DNA from: an uncultured Hydrogenophaga sp.
Lineage (GTDB): Bacteria; Pseudomonadota; Gammaproteobacteria; Burkholderiales; Burkholderiaceae_C
Assembly (NCBI RefSeq): GCF_958439165.1
Contig: NZ_OY288133.1
Location: 26,069-90,068 of the forward strand
Length of the DNA: 64,000 bases
Reading direction: 5' to 3'
The position numbers and the translations under genes are program-made. A model generated the notes under the pieces. That model searched no databases. It was not told the DNA's origin and saw nothing but the letters and a program-made list of their open reading frames with translations. Every line of letters begins with the position of its first letter. The stretch's first letter is position 1. Of the stretch, positions 60,917 through 64,000 are shown piece by piece.

Positions 60917-61534
60917 TCAGGCCATCATGTCGAAGCCCTGGGCCTCCACGCCGACAAAGGCCTGGGTGAAGGCGGTCAGGGCGGCGTAGAAGCGTGCGGC
61001 CGGGTGGGCGATGACGGCCTCGCACATGAGCGGCAGCCAGCTCTGCACATGGGCCGCAAAGAACTTCTGCTGCTGGGTCAGGTTGGCCACTTCCACATCG
61101 TCGCCGGCGATCAGATACCGCATCACCTCGAAGATGTAGGACACGTGGTCCTCGGTCTCGGGCATGGTCTCGTCGCGCGCCAGGCCGAGTGCAGCCAGGT
61201 CGGAGCGAAGCTGGGCCAGCGGCTTCTCGTTCAGGAAGCCGGACAGGTGGTGGGAAGCGAACAGGAACACCTCGGGCTTGCCGACACCACCGAACAGGCG
61301 GTCGAATTCCTCGGCCACCTGGGCGTCGGTCATCTCGCGGGCAGCGGCCACCACGGCGCGCCATGGTTCTTCCAGGAAACCACCGGCGGCCGGTGCCTCG
61401 GTCACGGCGACCCGCAGCTGGGACAGCAGTTCGGGCGACGGCGGTGCGTAGTACAGCGCGGCCAGCAGGCCATACACCTCGGCGCGGGCGGTTTCCTCGT
61501 CCAGCGAGGAGGACACGGGGATGCGTTCCATCAT
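60917..61534 (-). CDS. TorD-family molybdoenzyme chaperone
   Basis: A 205-residue all-helical chaperone with FEVMRYLIAG, EPWRAVVAAAREM and EEFDRLFGGVGKPEVFLFASHH resembling the TorD/DmsD pattern. These proteins bind the twin-arginine signal of a molybdoenzyme and hold it until the cofactor is in place. Two ATGs are adjacent (61534, 61531). It is convergent with the kinase gene and belongs with the ferredoxin-like gene upstream of it. Formate dehydrogenase is the obvious client. Confidence 0.9.
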   Translation of the reverse strand: MMERIPVSSSLDEETARAEVYGLLAALYYAPPSPELLSQLRVAVTEAPAAGGFLEEPWRAVVAAAREMTDAQVAEEFDRLFGGVGKPEVFLFASHHLSGFLNEKPLAQLRSDLAALGLARDETMPETEDHVSYIFEVMRYLIAGDDVEVANLTQQQKFFAAHVQSWLPLMCEAVIAHPAARFYAALTAFTQAFVGVEAQGFDMMA

Positions 61535-61544
61535 GGCGGCACTC

Positions 61545-63647
61545 TCAGAGATCGGTGATCCGGGTCTCGCCCGGGTTGGTGTAGAGGTCGACGACGCGGC
61601 AGTCACCGCACATCTTGAGGCGCTCGGCGGCCTCACCCTGGAACATGGCATGGCCGGAGAGCTTCTCCAGCATGTTCTCGATGCCTTTCAAGGTACCGAA
61701 GGGCTTGCTGCAGCGCACGCAGCGGAACGGCTCGGCTTCGTTGAGCACGCGCAGCTGCTTGCGCTGCTCGGTCAGCAGCAGGCGCGGCTGCAAGGTGATG
61801 GCGTCTTCCGGGCAGGTGGTGGCGCAGAGGCCGCACTGCACGCAGTTCTTCTCGATGAAACGCAGCTGCGGGCGCTCGGCGTTGTCCTGCAGGGCACTGG
61901 CCGGGCAGGCGCTGACGCAGCTCAGGCACAAGGTGCAGCGGTCGCGGTCGATGGCCACGGCACCGAACAGGGATGGCGCCGGCAGCGCAATGGCCTCGGC
62001 CCGCTGGCCGAGGGTGGCGCTGTCCTGCATCAGGTGGTCCAGCGCCAATTCGATGGTGGCGCGCTTCTCGGCCTGCACCGCGTAGCTGGCGCGGCGTTTC
62101 ACGCCCTGGGCCTTGGGCACGGCCAGCTGGCTGTCCAGCTCGGTCACGCTGCGGGCTTCGATCAGGCGGAAATGGGTGCCGGTGTAACCCAGGCCGTTGA
62201 CGATGGCCTGGGCCAGTGCCATCTGCTCCTGCAGGGCCTGGCGGTACTGGGGCGCTTCCTCGTCGGTCATGAGCACCCAGACCTGCGGCGCACCGTAGGC
62301 AAAGGCGGTCAGCCACAGGTCCAGGCCGGCCGAGGCGGTGTGCCACAGCGGCAGCGGGATCACCCGCGCGGGAACACCGCGCACCTGGCGCTTGTCGAGC
62401 TGGGCGGCGCGCCCGAGTTCGTCGATCAGCGCAGCCCCGCCTTCGCGGCTGTGCAGCAGCAGGGCGGCATCGGTGCCACCGGCCTTGGCATAGGTGGCCA
62501 GCACGGTGCGCAGGCGCACACCCACTTCGCTGGCGCGCGGGTAGGCATAGGTCAGGGCGCCGGTGGGGCAGACGGTGGTGCAGGCGCCGCAACCCACGCA
62601 GAGGTTGGGATTGACCACGATCTGCTGGCGGTTGACGTCGCTGCGGATGGCCAGCGCCGAGCAGACCTGCACGCAGGCGTCGCAGCCCACGGTCTCGTTG
62701 CGGCCGTGGGCGCAGACCTTCTGCTTGTAGTTGAAGAACTTGGGCTTCTCGAACTCGCCCACCAGGTCGCGCAGACGGGCGATGGTCTGCAGGCCGGTGT
62801 CGCCACTCAGGCCGCCGGGGCGGTGGAAATAGCCCTGCGGATGCGCGTGCTGGGCAAAGGCCGGGGCATCGCGCAGGTCGAGCACGATGTCGAAGTTGTC
62901 AGTGTGGGCGACGGCTTCGCGCTGGAAGTCGATGGCACCCACCGCCTCGCAGGCCTTGACGCAGGCGCGGTGCGAGCTGCAGCGGGACAGGTCGATCTGG
63001 TAATCCAGGCCGATGGCGCCTTCCGGGCAGGCCGCCACGCAGGCATTGCAGCGGGTGCAGAGGTCGAGGTCGATCGGGTTGCCGGTGGTCCACTCCACCT
63101 GGAAAGCACCCAGCCAGCCCTGGATGGCCGAGAGTTCGCCGCCCAGCACCGGGAAGCGGCGCTCCTGCTGGCCCCGGCCGCCGGTGGCCAGGATGGTCAC
63201 GTCCAGCACATCGCCCACCACCGCGCCGATGCGCTCGGCATCTTCCAGCGGCCCGACGATCAGCAGGCGACCGCTGCTGCGGTAGGTCACGGTCGGCACC
63301 GGCTCGGGATCGGGCAGGCGGGCAGCCGCCAGCAACGCCGCCATCTTGGGCGTGGCGTCCTTGGCCTCGCGACCCCAGCCGCCGGTTTCCCGGATGTTCA
63401 CGAAACGGATCGGCCGCACGTCCTGCGCCACCGCGCCTTCGGTCTGCTCCGACAGTTCGGTGAACAGGCGGCTTTCCTGGGTGCAGGCCACCACCAGCTC
63501 CTCGCTGCTGCGGCAGGCGCGCTGGAAGGCCGGCGCGTCGCGCCGGCACAGCGTGGTGTGGACGGTCAGGTCTTCATCCAGCGCCTGGCCCAGAACGCTC
63601 GCGTTCAGGGGCATGGTCTGGTTGCAGTTGCAGATCAGCGTGGTCAT
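61545..63647 (-). CDS. multi-cluster 4Fe-4S ferredoxin-like protein
   Basis: A 700-residue protein with several ferredoxin-type cluster motifs: CTRCNACVAACP, CVGCGACTTVCP, CTLCLSCVSACP and CVQCGLCATTCP, plus further Cys pairs (CNCNQT at the start, CVRCSKPFG and CGDCRVVD at the end). No membrane segment. Proteins of this kind lie next to betaproteobacterial formate dehydrogenase loci and probably move electrons or help mature the enzyme. Its exact partner is not known. It begins inside the end of the DUF3306 gene. Confidence 0.9.
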   Translation of the reverse strand: MTTLICNCNQTMPLNASVLGQALDEDLTVHTTLCRRDAPAFQRACRSSEELVVACTQESRLFTELSEQTEGAVAQDVRPIRFVNIRETGGWGREAKDATPKMAALLAAARLPDPEPVPTVTYRSSGRLLIVGPLEDAERIGAVVGDVLDVTILATGGRGQQERRFPVLGGELSAIQGWLGAFQVEWTTGNPIDLDLCTRCNACVAACPEGAIGLDYQIDLSRCSSHRACVKACEAVGAIDFQREAVAHTDNFDIVLDLRDAPAFAQHAHPQGYFHRPGGLSGDTGLQTIARLRDLVGEFEKPKFFNYKQKVCAHGRNETVGCDACVQVCSALAIRSDVNRQQIVVNPNLCVGCGACTTVCPTGALTYAYPRASEVGVRLRTVLATYAKAGGTDAALLLHSREGGAALIDELGRAAQLDKRQVRGVPARVIPLPLWHTASAGLDLWLTAFAYGAPQVWVLMTDEEAPQYRQALQEQMALAQAIVNGLGYTGTHFRLIEARSVTELDSQLAVPKAQGVKRRASYAVQAEKRATIELALDHLMQDSATLGQRAEAIALPAPSLFGAVAIDRDRCTLCLSCVSACPASALQDNAERPQLRFIEKNCVQCGLCATTCPEDAITLQPRLLLTEQRKQLRVLNEAEPFRCVRCSKPFGTLKGIENMLEKLSGHAMFQGEAAERLKMCGDCRVVDLYTNPGETRITDL

Positions 63648-64000
63648 CGTGGGGTGGGGGCAGTTCGGCGGCCGCGGGCGGCTCGCCGGTGGTCGCGGCG
63701 GTGGTTCCGCCGTCGGGGGGGTTGTCGGTGGCCGGGCCGGCCTTCTCTTCGACGGCGTCGATCTTCTTTTCGGCGACGTCGGTCTTCTTTTCGGCCGGGT
63801 CTTCCACCAGCTTGAGGAACTGGGCGCCGACCATGCGGGCCAGGTCGGCCTTGGACAGCGGGCTGGGCTGGGAGTAGTCGTCGATGTAGATGTCCAGCCC
63901 GTCCATCACGTTGAAGTGCGGGTCGGAGAACAACTTCTTGACGGCGGCATTGCGCACGTCGGACGGCACGTCGCGGGCCACGAAACGGCTGAAGTCGGCT
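63574..64000 (-). CDS. DUF3306 protein, 5' part beyond window edge
   Basis: The C-terminal 141 or so residues of a DUF3306 protein, entering from the right edge: ADFSRFVARDVPSDVRNAAVKKLFSDPHFNVMDGLDIYIDD is the conserved part, followed by a Lys/Glu- and Pro/Ala-rich tail with repeated EKK segments. The last 74 bases overlap the start of the ferredoxin-like gene in another frame, an unusually long overlap. DUF3306 genes accompany formate dehydrogenase accessory genes; the role is unknown. Confidence 0.85.
   Translation of the reverse strand, partial: ADFSRFVARDVPSDVRNAAVKKLFSDPHFNVMDGLDIYIDDYSQPSPLSKADLARMVGAQFLKLVEDPAEKKTDVAEKKIDAVEEKAGPATDNPPDGGTTAATTGEPPAAAELPPPHDDHADLQLQPDHAPERERSGPGAG

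Noticed and set aside
61521..63815. 764-residue open frame on the plus strand
   Set aside because: Shadow of the ferredoxin-like gene; no recognisable domain and Gln/His/Gly-rich sequence.

Overview
The window is a gene-dense, high-GC chromosomal segment from a betaproteobacterium, most likely of the order Burkholderiales. The support is the overall codon and base use, a Bug-family (TctC-type) solute-binding protein, UAAP/DUF1989 proteins beside a carboxylase/allophanate hydrolase pair, and a DUF3306/TorD/formate dehydrogenase locus of the betaproteobacterial kind. I cannot name the genus. I saw no rRNA, tRNA, CRISPR array, transposase or phage gene. Long reading frames opposite the real genes are GC-rich shadows.

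Layout. 1-4.4 kb: a partial alpha/beta hydrolase, a lipase-like protein coupled to a KtrA/KtrB potassium uptake pair, and a small exported protein. 4.4-13.4 kb (minus strand): a guanidine-degradation operon: ABC permease, ATPase, two carboxyguanidine deiminase (UAAP/DUF1989) subunits, guanidine (urea-type) carboxylase and allophanate hydrolase. A guanidine-I (ykkC) riboswitch and a candidate sigma-54 promoter lie in front. 13.5-21.7 kb: a second minus-strand operon with its own guanidine-I riboswitch and its own candidate sigma-54 promoter. It encodes the ABC solute-binding protein, a desaturase-like membrane di-iron enzyme, two short-chain dehydrogenases, a DMT transporter, a creatininase homologue, a biuret/guanylurea hydrolase-like cysteine hydrolase, an unknown protein and a metallo-beta-lactamase-fold hydrolase. 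I read this as an upper pathway that converts a substituted or cyclic guanidine into free guanidine or allophanate for the first operon. It is the best candidate in the window for an undescribed system.

21.8-33.3 kb: an ECF sigma factor of the SigF type with its NrsF-type membrane regulator, divergent from a ten-gene overlapping operon for arsenosugar-type chemistry (ArsS radical SAM, TVP38-FAD oxidoreductase fusion, DUF547, glycosyltransferase, FAD oxidoreductase, PhnD/E/C-like transporter, phosphoesterase-like protein, MTA-phosphorylase-like enzyme). Perfect GTAACC-N16-CGAA promoters point both ways between them, so SigF probably controls itself and the arsenic operon.

33.3-51.2 kb: mixed housekeeping and small genes: a LysR/CMD/Bug unit, a PQQ-type sugar dehydrogenase with an overlapping HNH protein, serS, ispH, an FKBP, radC, an Smr protein, a multicopper oxidase, a truncated haemoglobin, a large FtsX-like permease, upp and fdhD. 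51.2-64 kb: a membrane-bound, Tat-exported molybdenum/tungsten formate dehydrogenase (alpha, beta, gamma, a small lipoprotein and a Tat peptide). Divergent from it is a sigma-54-dependent two-component system, with a sigma-54 promoter and two palindromic candidate enhancer sites between. A TorD-type chaperone, a multi-cluster ferredoxin-like protein and a DUF3306 protein follow.
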